Below are positions 18,723 through 27,194 of a DNA stretch of 64,000 nt, piece after piece (within the stretch, counting starts at the first letter, position 1; every line of letters starts with the position of its first letter). Source of the DNA: Streptomyces sp. NBC_00775. GTDB lineage: Bacteria; Actinomycetota; Actinomycetes; Streptomycetales; Streptomycetaceae. The DNA lies in assembly GCF_036347135.1 (NCBI RefSeq), contig NZ_CP108938.1:9672001-9736000 (forward strand). Reading direction: 5' to 3'. The notes under the pieces are model-generated. The model ran no database searches. It was not told the DNA's origin and worked only from the letters and a program-made list of their open reading frames with translations. Made by a program: the position numbers and the translations under genes.

Positions 18723-18947
18723 CCGCACCCCCCGTAGTCGCGAACGGCCGCATCCGGGCGGGCGCTGGCGACAAGGAAGTCACCCTCGTGGACACCGGTG
18801 GTGAGCGCGATGATGCGGCCGAGGCCGCGTACCGTGCGAAATGTGGACATTATTCCGCGCGTGTCACCAGGGCCATCACCGGTCCCGAGGTGAGATCCAC
18901 CGCGACGCGGATCGTCCCGAACCGACCAAGCCCCCTACCCCCAACGG

Positions 18948-18971
18948 CAGTTCCACCAGCAGTTCCACCAG
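18948..18971 (+). repeat. 12-bp tandem repeat CAGTTCCACCAG x2
   Basis: Two exact copies of CAGTTCCACCAG end 20 nt before the next start codon, within a 269-nt gap. Upstream at about 18838-18856 is a relatively A+T-rich patch with ATGTGGACAT (4-bp arms ATGT/ACAT), which could be part of a promoter. No gene is seen in the gap. Confidence 0.45.
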
Positions 18972-18991
18972 AAACACAGGACCGGAGAACC

Positions 18992-20035
18992 ATGCTCACC
19001 GTCAACGCCTATGCCGCGACCTCCGCGACCGAACCGCTCACCCCGACCACCGTCGAGCGCCGCGATGTCGGCCCGCACGACGTCCTCATCGAGATCAAGT
19101 ACTGCGGCATCTGCCACTCCGACCTCCACAACGTCCGTGGCGAATGGGGCCCGGCGACCTACCCCCTGGTCCCCGGTCACGAGATCGCCGGCATCGTCAC
19201 CGAGGTCGGCTCCGAGGTGACCCGGCACGCCGTCGGTGACCGGGTCGGCGTCGGCTGCATGGTCGACTCCTGCCGCGAGTGTGTCAACTGCCGCAAGGGC
19301 GACGAGCAGTACTGCCTCAAGGGCAACACCCTCACCTACGGCTCGATCGACAAGGACGGCACGCTGACTCAGGGGGGTTACTCCACCCATGTCGTGGTGA
19401 CCGAGGACTTCGTCGTCAACATCCCCGAGGGAATCGGCCTCGACGAGGCGGCCCCGCTGATGTGCGCGGGCATCACGACCTACTCGCCGCTGCGCCGCTG
19501 GGGCGCGGGTCCCGGCAAGCAGGTCGCCGTCATCGGCCTCGGCGGACTCGGCCACATGGCCGTGAAGATCGCCCACGCGATGGGCGCCGAGGTGACCGTC
19601 CTGTCCCAGTCGCTGAAGAAGATGGACGACGGCCTGCGGCTGGGCGCCGACCACTACTACGCCACCAGTGACCCGGCCACCTTCGAGCAGTTGGGCGGCA
19701 CCTTCGACCTGATCGTGAACACGGTCAGCGCGAAGCTCGACCTCGACGCCTACCTCGGGCTGCTGGCGGTGGGCGGCGCCATGGTCAACGTCGGCGCTCC
19801 CGCCGAACCGCTCTCCCTCAGCGTGTTCTCGCTCATCATGCAGGGCCGTTCGTACGCCGGTTCGCTGATCGGCGGCATCCGCGAGACCCAGGAGATGCTG
19901 AATTTCTGCGGCGACCACGGCATCGGCGCGGAGGTCGAGGTCATCGCGGCCGACAAGATCAACGAGGCGTACGAGCGTGTCGTCGCCTCCGACGTGCGCT
20001 ACCGCTTCGTGATCGACACCGCGACGCTGGCCTGA
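18992..20035 (+). CDS. NAD(P)-dependent alcohol dehydrogenase, cinnamyl-alcohol dehydrogenase type
   Basis: A 347-residue class of zinc ADH like YahK/AdhC (broad aldehyde reductases). Catalytic zinc ligands: [17 protein letters not shown] near 36-52 and GHE; structural zinc: [17 protein letters not shown] near 90-106. The coenzyme fold is [21 protein letters not shown] near 178-198. ATG 18992 follows an ACCGGAG ribosome site. A strong hairpin follows the gene. It probably clears aldehydes such as formaldehyde-, furfural- or lignin-derived species; that is inferred from relatives. Confidence 0.92.
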   Translation: MLTVNAYAATSATEPLTPTTVERRDVGPHDVLIEIKYCGICHSDLHNVRGEWGPATYPLVPGHEIAGIVTEVGSEVTRHAVGDRVGVGCMVDSCRECVNCRKGDEQYCLKGNTLTYGSIDKDGTLTQGGYSTHVVVTEDFVVNIPEGIGLDEAAPLMCAGITTYSPLRRWGAGPGKQVAVIGLGGLGHMAVKIAHAMGAEVTVLSQSLKKMDDGLRLGADHYYATSDPATFEQLGGTFDLIVNTVSAKLDLDAYLGLLAVGGAMVNVGAPAEPLSLSVFSLIMQGRSYAGSLIGGIRETQEMLNFCGDHGIGAEVEVIAADKINEAYERVVASDVRYRFVIDTATLA

Positions 20036-20057
20036 CCATGGCCGGCTCCGGCTGAGA

Positions 20058-20098
20058 CCACCCCGTACGAGGCGCCCCCGACCCCTCGTGCGGGGTGG
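20058..20098 (+). terminator. Hairpin terminator after ADH
   Basis: CCACCCCGTACGAGG (20058-20072) pairs with CCTCGTGCGGGGTGG (20084-20098) over 15 bp with one G.T wobble and an 11-nt loop. It falls between the ADH stop and the antiporter start. Confidence 0.75.
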
Positions 20099-20131
20099 AC
20101 CTACAACGCCCGCTTGACCAGGAGAAACACC

Positions 20132-21718
20132 ATGCTCGCACTCGAACTCGTCGTGGTCCTCGGCGTGGCGGTGCTGGTGGGCAACGCCGTCGGGCAGCGC
20201 TTCCGCATCGCCCCGCCCGTCCTGCTGCTCGTCGTCGGCGCGCTGCTGGGGTTCGTCCCGGCGCTGCGTGAGGCGCATCTGCCGCCGGAGGTGGTGCTGC
20301 TGCTCTTCCTGCCGGTGCTCCTGTACTGGGAGAGTCTCACCACCTCCCTGCGCGAGATCCGCAGCAATCTGCGCGGCATCGTGCTGCTGAGCACCACGCT
20401 GGTGATCGGCACCGCCGGAGCCGTCGCGGCGGTGGCGCACGCCCTGGGGCTCGGGTGGGGACCGGCGTGGGTGCTCGGCGCGGCGGTCGCGCCCACCGAC
20501 GCCACCGCCGTAGGGGTGCTCGCGAAGGCGCTGCCGCGCCGCAACGTGACCCTGCTGCGCGCCGAGAGCCTGGTCAACGACGGCACAGCACTGGTCATCT
20601 ACGGCCTCGCCGTCGGCATCACCGTCGGCGAGGAGCACCTGAGCGCGCTGCACGTGGGCGGACTGTTCCTGCTCGCGTACGGCGGCGGCGCCGCGGCCGG
20701 CGTGGTGACCGCCTGGTTCGGTATCCGGGTGCGTCGCGTCTTCGACGATCCGCTGCTCGGCAACGTGGCCACGATCCTCACCCCCTTCACCGCCTATCTG
20801 CTGGCCGAGCTGATCCACGCCTCCGGTGTGCTCGCCGTCGTGGTGGCCGGGCTGATCATGAGCCAGGCGGGGCCGCGCATGGTGGGGGCCGCCACCCGCC
20901 GCCAGGCGGAGGAGTCCTGGTCACTGGCGACGTTTCTGCTCAACGGCTCCCTGTTCGTCCTCGTGGGCGTGGAGGCGCAGTCGGCCGTCCGCGGTCTGAC
21001 CGGCACCGGCCTCACCCACGCCCTGATCGCCGTCGGGGCCGTGTCGGTGGTGGTCGTCGCGGTGCGCTTCGCCTTCCTGTTCACCGTTCCGTACCTGATC
21101 CGCCTCCTGGACCGCCGCCCGGAGCAGCGGCTGCGCCGCATGGGCTACCGCGGCCGGGTGGTCAGCTCGATGGCGGGCTTCCGGGGCGCGGTGTCGCTCG
21201 CCGTGGCGCTCTCGGTGCCGATGACGCTCGACTCGGGCGAACCGTTCCCCGACCGCGACACGATCGTGTTCGTGACGTCAGGGGTCATCGTCGTCACGCT
21301 GGTGGTGCAGGGCCTGCTGCTGCCGGGCGTGGTGCGCTGGGCCCGGCTGCCCCGCGACACCTCCGTCCAGGAGGAGCGCCTCCTCGCCGAGACCACCGCC
21401 ACGGAGGAAGCGCTCAAGGCGCTGCCGGAGCTCGCGGCCGACCTCCACGTCGCCCCGGAAGTCGTCGCACGCATGCGGCACGAGTACGAGACCCACCTGC
21501 TCGTGGTCCGCGCCGGCGGAGGCGAGGCCGACGACGAGGAGGTGCTGCGCCACGACCGCCACTACACCGCTCTCCGCCTCGCCCTGCTCACCCACAAACG
21601 CGCCACCGTGCTCCGGCTCCGCGACGAACTCCGCATCGACGACACCGTGCTGCGCCAGGTCCAGAGGCAACTCGACATCGAGGAGGTACGCCTGGCCCGG
21701 CGCGAGACGGTCGAGTGA
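20132..21718 (+). CDS. Na+/H+ antiporter (CPA1 family)
   Basis: A 528-residue membrane exchanger. About 12 hydrophobic helices fill residues 1-415, with the transport core APTDATAVGVL, RAESLVNDGTALVIYGLAVG and RGAVSLAVALSVP. The last 110 residues form a charged helical cytoplasmic tail (EERLLAETTATEEALKALPE and EVLRHDRHYTALRLALL), common in actinobacterial NhaP/CPA1 relatives. ATG 20132 is used because AGGAG precedes it; an in-frame TTG at 20114 is less likely. Its neighbours do not show which cation is moved. Confidence 0.9.
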   Translation: MLALELVVVLGVAVLVGNAVGQRFRIAPPVLLLVVGALLGFVPALREAHLPPEVVLLLFLPVLLYWESLTTSLREIRSNLRGIVLLSTTLVIGTAGAVAAVAHALGLGWGPAWVLGAAVAPTDATAVGVLAKALPRRNVTLLRAESLVNDGTALVIYGLAVGITVGEEHLSALHVGGLFLLAYGGGAAAGVVTAWFGIRVRRVFDDPLLGNVATILTPFTAYLLAELIHASGVLAVVVAGLIMSQAGPRMVGAATRRQAEESWSLATFLLNGSLFVLVGVEAQSAVRGLTGTGLTHALIAVGAVSVVVVAVRFAFLFTVPYLIRLLDRRPEQRLRRMGYRGRVVSSMAGFRGAVSLAVALSVPMTLDSGEPFPDRDTIVFVTSGVIVVTLVVQGLLLPGVVRWARLPRDTSVQEERLLAETTATEEALKALPELAADLHVAPEVVARMRHEYETHLLVVRAGGGEADDEEVLRHDRHYTALRLALLTHKRATVLRLRDELRIDDTVLRQVQRQLDIEEVRLARRETVE

Positions 21719-21820
21719 TCGGCGTCCGAACGGGCCTTCCGGCGTGTTCGATTGACCCTGCGGGGCGGGCAGAATCATCCGTCGTACGGATCGACTCGGC
21801 ACCCCCGTCAGGAGAACCCG

Positions 21821-23074
21821 GTGGACACCTCACCCGTCACCCCGCACCGCATGGACCCCGCAGGCGGCTGCCCGCACGCCGACAACGCGCGGCTGCTCGC
21901 GCGGGGTGCCGTCGCGCCGGTGGTGCTGCCCGGTGAGGTGGAGGGCATGGCGGTGCTCGGGCACGACGCGCTGAAGGAGTTCCTCGCGCACCCCGATGTC
22001 GCCAAGGGGGCCCGGCACTTCACCGCACTGAGCGAGGGGCGGATAGCGGCCGGGTGGCCGTTGCTGACCTTCGCCACCGTGCGGGGGATGACGACCGCCG
22101 ACGGCGACGACCACCGGCGGCTGCGGTCCCTGGTGAGCAAGGCGTTCACCGCGCGCAGGGTCGAGGAACTGCGGCCCTGGATCGAGGAGTTGACGGAAGG
22201 ACTGCTCGACGGCCTGCACCGGGCGGCGGAGGAGGCGGGCGGAGTCGCCGATCTGCGCGGGCACTTCGCGCTGCCGCTGCCGATGGGCGTCATCGGCGAG
22301 CTGCTCGGAGTCGACGCCGAATACCGCGACCGGCTGCACCAGCTGTCGAACCAGGTGGTTGCCACCGACATCGGCCCGGAGCAGGCCGTCGCCGCGAACC
22401 GTGAGCTGGTGGCCGTACTGGGCGCCGTGGCCGCCGCGCGGGCCGAGGAACCCGGCACCGACCTCACCAGCGCGCTGATCGCCGCCCGCGACGAGGAGGG
22501 CGACCGGCTCAGCCAGGAGGAACTCATCGGCACCCTGGTGCTGATGATCATCGCCGGGCACGAGACCACGCTGAACCTCATCACCAACGCCGTACGGGCG
22601 TTGTGCGGCCACCGGGATCAGCTGGACCTGGTCACCAAGGGCGAGGCGAGCTGGGCGGACGTGGTCGAGGAGACACTGCGCTGGGACGCGCCCGTCAGCT
22701 ACTTCCCGTTCCGGTATCCGGTGCGGGACCTGACCCTCGACGGCACCGTGATCCCCCAGGGCACACCGGTCCTCGCGGGCTATTCAGCCGCCGGGCGCGA
22801 CCGGGCCGCGCACGGACCGGACGCCGACCGCTTCGACGTCACACGCCCCGGCAGGACCGGCGCCGCCCGGCACCTCTCCCTCGGGCACGGCGCCCACTAC
22901 TGCCTCGGCGCCCCGCTGGCACGCCTGGAGGCCACCATCGCCCTGGAGCGGCTGTTCACCCGCTTCCCCGGCCTCGAACTCGCCCTCCCCGAGGCGGAAC
23001 TCTCCCGCCACTCCAGCTTCGTGGGCAACAGTGTGCGAGCGCTTCCGGTGCGGCCGGGGACCTCCCGCGGCTGA
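21821..23074 (+). CDS. Cytochrome P450
   Basis: A 417-residue bacterial class I monooxygenase. Key sites: oxygen-binding I-helix LMIIAGHETTLN near 240-251, ExxR in EETLRWD near 284, and the heme pocket SLGHGAHYCLGAPLARLEA with the cysteine ligand near 361. The GTG start at 21821 follows CAGGAGAACCC; the first residues (MDTSPVTPHRMDPAGGCPHADN) look like those of Streptomyces biosynthetic P450s. No ferredoxin gene is adjacent. It is followed by an SDR-VOC-MFS operon, so it may act on the same small molecule. Confidence 0.93.
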   Translation: MDTSPVTPHRMDPAGGCPHADNARLLARGAVAPVVLPGEVEGMAVLGHDALKEFLAHPDVAKGARHFTALSEGRIAAGWPLLTFATVRGMTTADGDDHRRLRSLVSKAFTARRVEELRPWIEELTEGLLDGLHRAAEEAGGVADLRGHFALPLPMGVIGELLGVDAEYRDRLHQLSNQVVATDIGPEQAVAANRELVAVLGAVAAARAEEPGTDLTSALIAARDEEGDRLSQEELIGTLVLMIIAGHETTLNLITNAVRALCGHRDQLDLVTKGEASWADVVEETLRWDAPVSYFPFRYPVRDLTLDGTVIPQGTPVLAGYSAAGRDRAAHGPDADRFDVTRPGRTGAARHLSLGHGAHYCLGAPLARLEATIALERLFTRFPGLELALPEAELSRHSSFVGNSVRALPVRPGTSRG

Positions 23075-23201
23075 CCCCGCGCATACCAGCCATACGACAC
23101 CGCGATGGCCCTGAGCTGACCCTTTTCTTGTTCTCGCCAAACGCCGTACCTACGCTTCCACCACCGCACACCGGCGGCACTGGACAAGGGACACGGCAAT
23201 C

Positions 23202-23972
23202 ATGGGTCGACTGGCCGGAAAAATCGCTTTCATCAGCGGGACGGGGGCTGGAATAGGGCGGGCAGCGGCTCAGATATTCGCTGCGGAAGGCGCCACCGTA
23301 TTCGGCTGCGACATCGACTCCGACGCCGCCGCCGAAACGGTGGAACTCGTCGAGAAGGCCGGCGGAGTCATGCAGTCCCTCGCGCCGGTGGACCTCTCCA
23401 CCGAAGCGGGCGCACGGGAGTGGATCGACGCGGGGATCGCCGCGTTCGGCGGGATCGACATCCTCTACAACAACGCCTCCGCCCTGCGGAACGGGCCGTT
23501 CGAGACCATGCCGGCCGAGGACTGGTACTTCACCATCAAGAATGAGCTCGACATCCCGTACTTCTGTACGCAGGCGGCCTGGCCGCATCTGATCGCCCGC
23601 GGCGGCGGAGCCGTCCTCAATGTCGCCTCGGTGGCCGCCGTGCGGGGCGCCCCCTTCATGCCGATGGTGCCGCACGGTGCCGCCAAGGGCGGGGTGCTGG
23701 CGATGAGCATGCACCTGTGCGCGGCCGGCGCCCCGCACCACATCCGCGTCAACACCGTCGCCCCCGGCATGACCCGGACGTCCGCCACCGCGCCCTTCCT
23801 CGACGACCCGAACGGTCCGAAGGCGCAGCTGGAGGCGCGGATCCCGGTCGGACGCGTGGGGCAGCCCGAGGACATCGCGCGGGCCGCGGCCTTCCTCTGC
23901 TCCGACGAGGCCGCGTTCGTCAACGGCGCCAACCTGATGGTCGACGGCGGCGACAGCGCGATGGCGGGCTGA
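23202..23972 (+). CDS. SDR-family oxidoreductase with His in place of the catalytic Tyr
   Basis: A 256-residue Rossmann enzyme: cofactor loop SGTGAGIGRAA at 12-22, NNAS at 90-93, Ser143, and a C-terminal VNGANLMVDGG. The catalytic Tyr-x3-Lys is replaced by His158-GAA-Lys162 (MVPHGAAKGG), so standard dehydrogenase chemistry may be altered or lost. It heads a tight operon with a VOC protein (6 nt away) and an MFS exporter. The first codons are unusually A/T-rich (AAAATCGCTTTCATCAG), perhaps for initiation. Confidence 0.85.
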   Translation: MGRLAGKIAFISGTGAGIGRAAAQIFAAEGATVFGCDIDSDAAAETVELVEKAGGVMQSLAPVDLSTEAGAREWIDAGIAAFGGIDILYNNASALRNGPFETMPAEDWYFTIKNELDIPYFCTQAAWPHLIARGGGAVLNVASVAAVRGAPFMPMVPHGAAKGGVLAMSMHLCAAGAPHHIRVNTVAPGMTRTSATAPFLDDPNGPKAQLEARIPVGRVGQPEDIARAAAFLCSDEAAFVNGANLMVDGGDSAMAG

Positions 23973-23978
23973 GCGCGG

Positions 23979-24392
23979 GTGAACACACGACTCGACCACG
24001 TGGGCGTCAACGTACGCGACCTGCCCGCGCTCACCGCCTGGTACAAGGACGCCTTCGGACTGAAGACCGTCTTCGAGTTCACCCTCGAAGGGCCCGGCCT
24101 CAGCGCCGTCGTCCTGGAGCATCCGCACGGCTGGCGCATCGAACTCCTCGCCAGGACCGGATCCACGCCCGGGCTCCGGGCGCCGGACCCGCTGACCGCC
24201 GCCCTCACCGAGGGATACGGGCACTTCGCGGTCACCACCCCCGAACTCGCCCCCGTCTACGCGGCCCTGGTGGCCCACGGAGCGGGCGAAGCCATGCCGC
24301 CGGGGCCGTCCCCCGAGGCGGGCATCCGCATGGCCTGGGTCACCGACCCCGAGGGAAATCTCATCGAGCTCATAGAGAAAAACGCAGAGTGA
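23979..24392 (+). CDS. VOC-family (glyoxalase/bleomycin-resistance fold) protein
   Basis: A 137-residue vicinal-oxygen-chelate protein starting with GTG (MNTRLDHVGVNVRDLPALTA). Metal-ligand candidates are His7, Glu in VVLEHPHGWRIELL and the C-terminal Glu in DPEGNLIELIEK. This fold serves as a lyase, isomerase, dioxygenase or drug-binding resistance protein. Lying between an SDR and an MFS efflux pump, a resistance or tailoring role for a small molecule is possible but not shown. Confidence 0.85.
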   Translation: MNTRLDHVGVNVRDLPALTAWYKDAFGLKTVFEFTLEGPGLSAVVLEHPHGWRIELLARTGSTPGLRAPDPLTAALTEGYGHFAVTTPELAPVYAALVAHGAGEAMPPGPSPEAGIRMAWVTDPEGNLIELIEKNAE

Positions 24393-24403
24393 GGGCACGC
24401 ACG

Positions 24404-25948
24404 ATGACGGATTCGAAAACCTTGAACTCCCTGAAAAGACTGGACGTCGGAACACTCATAGCCTGTTGTCTCGCGGTGGCGGCGGCACAGTTGTGTATCA
24501 CCGTTCCTTCGCCCATCAATGGAGAAATCACAGCCGCTTTCGGGGCATCCGGTTCCCAGGTGGCCTGGGTGACCTCCGCCTTTATTCTTCCCACCGCAAT
24601 TCTTGAGCTGAATTTCGGTGTGGTGGGAGACCTCTTCGGCCGCAAGCGCCTGCTGGTGCTCGGCGGCCTGGTCCTCGCGCTCGGTGAGCTCCTCAACGCC
24701 ACCTCGCAGAACATCACCATGATGTGGGTCGGTCAGGCCCTCGCCGGCGTCGGTGCCGCCGCGCTCTTCCCCAGCTCCCTCGCCGTCATCGCGGCGGCCA
24801 CACCCGACGGGAAGGACCGCGCCAAGGCGGTCTCCACATGGGCGCTCAGCATCTCCATCGCCTCCGCGGTGGGGCCCCTGTCCTCGGGCGTGCTCGCCAC
24901 GGTCGCCGACTTCCGCTGGGCGTTCGTGCCGCCGGTGGTCCTCGGACTGGTGGTCGCGGTCACGAGCTGGAAGCTGGTCACCGACTCCAAGGCCCCCGAG
25001 GGCCGCAGCCTGGACTGGCCGGGCCAGATCACCATCGCCGTCGGCCTCACCGCCCTGCTCTGGGGCATCATCGAGGGCGGCGAACGCGGATGGAGCAGCG
25101 CGCCGATCGTGGGCTCGCTGTCCCTCGCGGCGGTGGCGCTCGTCGGATTCATCGTCGCTGAGACCCGCTCCGCCTCGCCCATGTTCAACCTGGACCTGCT
25201 GAAGATCCCGTCGTTCGCCGCGGCCGCCGTCGTCGCGCTGGCCGGTATGTTCGGCTTCATCGGCACCGCGTACTGCGTCTCGATCCGGCTCGGCGTGGTG
25301 ATGCACCAGAGCGCACTGCGTTCCAGCATGCCGTTCGTGATCCTCCAGCTGATCCCGCTGCTGCTGGCGCCGGTGCTGAGCAAGATGCTCACCCGCGTCG
25401 ACGCCCGCTGGCTCCTGATGGGCGGCCTGCTGCCGATGGCCGCCGGACAGTTCTGGATCGCCGCGCTCCCCATCACCACGACGTCCCTCGCGGCCTTCAT
25501 CGGCCCGGTGCTGCTGCTCGGTATCGGCTTCATCTGCGTGGTGTCCTCGCTGACCTCGGCGGCCGTGAACGCCGTACCGATCGAGATGACCGGTATGGCC
25601 AGCGGTGCCACCAGCCTGGTCCGCGAGTTCGGCCAGGGCCTCGGCCCCGCCGTGATCAGCACCATCGCGATGAGCGCCGCGTCCTCGGCCCTGGTGGGCA
25701 AGCTCAGCGGCCCGGACGCGGGCATGGAGGCGGCGGCCGGGCCCCTCGCGGTCGTCAACGCGGGCAGCGCTCAGGCCAAGGCGGCCGCCCAGACCGCGCT
25801 CGGCCACGGCATGGCCCTCGGCGTCCTGATCTGCGGCTGCGCCTCCCTGCTGGGCGCGGCGGTCACCCTGCTGCTGGTGCGCAAGAACACCGCCCGCGCG
25901 ACGGTCGGCGCCACCGGTGAGACGGCGGTGCAGGCGGCGTCCGCGTAG
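24404..25948 (+). CDS. MFS multidrug-type transporter (DHA2-like, 14 TM)
   Basis: A 514-residue proton-coupled efflux protein with about 14 hydrophobic helices. Motif A appears as GVVGDLFGRKRLLVLGGLVL after helix 2, and a motif C-like ASAVGPLSSGVLA in helix 5. The first 60 codons use many A/T-ending codons unlike the rest, possibly for initiation or from recent transfer. It starts 11 nt after the VOC stop and is followed by a strong terminator, so it closes the SDR-VOC-MFS operon. The substrate is probably an organic cation or antibiotic-like molecule. Confidence 0.9.
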   Translation: MTDSKTLNSLKRLDVGTLIACCLAVAAAQLCITVPSPINGEITAAFGASGSQVAWVTSAFILPTAILELNFGVVGDLFGRKRLLVLGGLVLALGELLNATSQNITMMWVGQALAGVGAAALFPSSLAVIAAATPDGKDRAKAVSTWALSISIASAVGPLSSGVLATVADFRWAFVPPVVLGLVVAVTSWKLVTDSKAPEGRSLDWPGQITIAVGLTALLWGIIEGGERGWSSAPIVGSLSLAAVALVGFIVAETRSASPMFNLDLLKIPSFAAAAVVALAGMFGFIGTAYCVSIRLGVVMHQSALRSSMPFVILQLIPLLLAPVLSKMLTRVDARWLLMGGLLPMAAGQFWIAALPITTTSLAAFIGPVLLLGIGFICVVSSLTSAAVNAVPIEMTGMASGATSLVREFGQGLGPAVISTIAMSAASSALVGKLSGPDAGMEAAAGPLAVVNAGSAQAKAAAQTALGHGMALGVLICGCASLLGAAVTLLLVRKNTARATVGATGETAVQAASA

Positions 25949-25966
25949 CACGCGACACCCACGCGA

Positions 25967-26006
25967 ACGCGAAGGGGCCGGGGCTGATGCTCCGGCCCCT
26001 TCGCGT
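25967..26006 (+). terminator. Strong hairpin terminator
   Basis: ACGCGAAGGGGCCGG (25967-25981) is an exact reverse complement of CCGGCCCCTTCGCGT (25992-26006), with a 10-nt loop. It ends the MFS operon and insulates the ECF42 locus. Confidence 0.85.
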
Positions 26007-26044
26007 GCTCCCGGCCTCCCGCACGCGAAAAACATTTCGAGGCC

Positions 26045-26071
26045 TGTCGAATCGGCGTGACCCCGTTCGTC
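26045..26071 (+). promoter_or_regulatory. ECF42-type promoter, site 1 (TGTCGA-N17-CGTC)
   Basis: TGTCGA at 26045-26050 and CGTC at 26068-26071 are separated by 17 nt and lie 38 nt before the first DGPF gene. This agrees with the TGTCGA / CG(A/T)C type motif I recall being reported for ECF42 sigma factors. A near copy with the same spacing occurs at 28433-28459. Autoregulation by the sigma factor at 27191 is the natural reading. Confidence 0.7.
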
Positions 26072-26109
26072 GGTGCGGTGTAGGAAGCTCAAGAGCACCG
26101 GGAGGAACC

Positions 26110-26856
26110 ATGAAGTACATGCTGCTGGTCTGCGGCGACGACACCGCCGACGCCTCGGGCATGGCACCCGTCGAACCCTGGGTCGAGGAGCTGGGCGCCG
26201 AGCGCGGCGTACGGCTGCACGGGCACCGGCTGCGGCTCCCCGCCGACGCGGTCACCGTGCGGGTGCGCGACGGTGAGGTGCTGCGCACCGACGGGCCGTT
26301 CGCGGAGACGAAGGAGTACGTCGCCGGCTACGACATCCTCGAGTGCGACAGCCTGGAGGAAGCCGTCGAGGCGGCCGCCAAGCATCCCGTGGCGTCCATC
26401 GGGGCCATGGAGGTGCGCGCGTTCTGGGACGACGAGGACACCGAGGGGGAGATCCGCCGGCTCGACGCGGAGCTGACCGCCGCCGCCCGCGAGCACGACA
26501 TCGACCGGGCGATGGCCTGCTACGCCCCTGACGTCGAGGTCTTCCACCCCGTGAGTGGTCTCGAACAGCGCGGGATCGACGCCCTGCGCAAGGCGGAGGA
26601 GTGGTGGTGGGCGTCGCTCGTCGGACCCGTGGAGCGCGAAGTACTCGACTTCCGCGTCCGGGTCGACGAGAGCGTCGCGTTCAGCCACGCGCTCGTACGG
26701 ATGCGGGCCACGCTCACCGGCGGCGACTCACTGGACACCACGGCGCGGGTGACCACCGGTTACCGGGCCGCCGGCGACAAGTGGCAGATCGTCCACCAGC
26801 ACACCTCGGTCCCGTTCGACGCCGGAATCCAGGGAAACCCGGAGGGCCAGTCATGA
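26110..26856 (+). CDS. DGPF (YCII-like) protein fused to an NTF2/SnoaL-like domain
   Basis: A 248-residue two-domain protein. Residues 1-105 are a YCII/DGPF domain (MKYMLLVCGD start, DGPFAETKEYVAGYDI near 61-76). Residues 115-240 match an NTF2/SnoaL-like fold (AREHDIDRAMACYAPDVEVF, ARVTTGYRAAGDKWQIVHQH). DGPF proteins are the standard partners of ECF42 sigma factors, but their biochemical role is unknown; fusion to a SnoaL-type pocket suggests small-molecule binding. The start is preceded by GGGAGGAACC. It overlaps the second DGPF gene by ATGA. Confidence 0.88.
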   Translation: MKYMLLVCGDDTADASGMAPVEPWVEELGAERGVRLHGHRLRLPADAVTVRVRDGEVLRTDGPFAETKEYVAGYDILECDSLEEAVEAAAKHPVASIGAMEVRAFWDDEDTEGEIRRLDAELTAAAREHDIDRAMACYAPDVEVFHPVSGLEQRGIDALRKAEEWWWASLVGPVEREVLDFRVRVDESVAFSHALVRMRATLTGGDSLDTTARVTTGYRAAGDKWQIVHQHTSVPFDAGIQGNPEGQS

Positions 26857-27194
26857 AGTACGTGTTCTTCATCTGCGCCCCCGTCGGCGGCGAGGAGCTC
26901 AGCCCGGAGGAGATCGCCGACGACCCCCGCTTCACCTCGTACATCGACGAGGTCCGCGGCCGCGACGTGGTGAAGGGCGGCGCGCGACTGCGGCCGGCCA
27001 CCGACGCCACCACCGTGCGCGTCCAGGGCGACGAAGTCCTGCTCAGCGACGGTCCGTTCGTGGAGTCCAAGGAGTATGTCGCGGGCTTCGACATCATCGA
27101 GGTCGCCGACCTCGACGAGGCCATCGCGCTCGCGTCCCGGCACCCGGCGGCGCTGGGCGGCGGCTCGGTGGAGGTGCGGCCGGTCTGGGAGTGA
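26853..27194 (+). CDS. DGPF (YCII-like) protein
   Basis: A 113-residue single-domain YCII protein: MKYVFFICAP start and DGPFVESKEYVAGFDIIE near 67-84, the signature that names the DGPF group. It starts by ATGA overlap with the fused paralogue and its TGA overlaps the GTG of the sigma factor gene, so the three genes are translationally coupled. In other actinomycetes such proteins are produced under ECF42 control; a function as modulator of the sigma factor or as an enzyme remains open. Confidence 0.9.
   Translation: MKYVFFICAPVGGEELSPEEIADDPRFTSYIDEVRGRDVVKGGARLRPATDATTVRVQGDEVLLSDGPFVESKEYVAGFDIIEVADLDEAIALASRHPAALGGGSVEVRPVWE

Noticed and set aside
18838..18856. ATGTGGACAT as a metal-regulator operator
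   Set aside because: Arms are only 4 bp and no matching regulator gene is adjacent; kept only as a remark.
21821..25948. A complete antibiotic biosynthetic gene cluster
   Set aside because: No PKS, NRPS, terpene or RiPP core gene is present; only tailoring-, efflux- and VOC-type genes.
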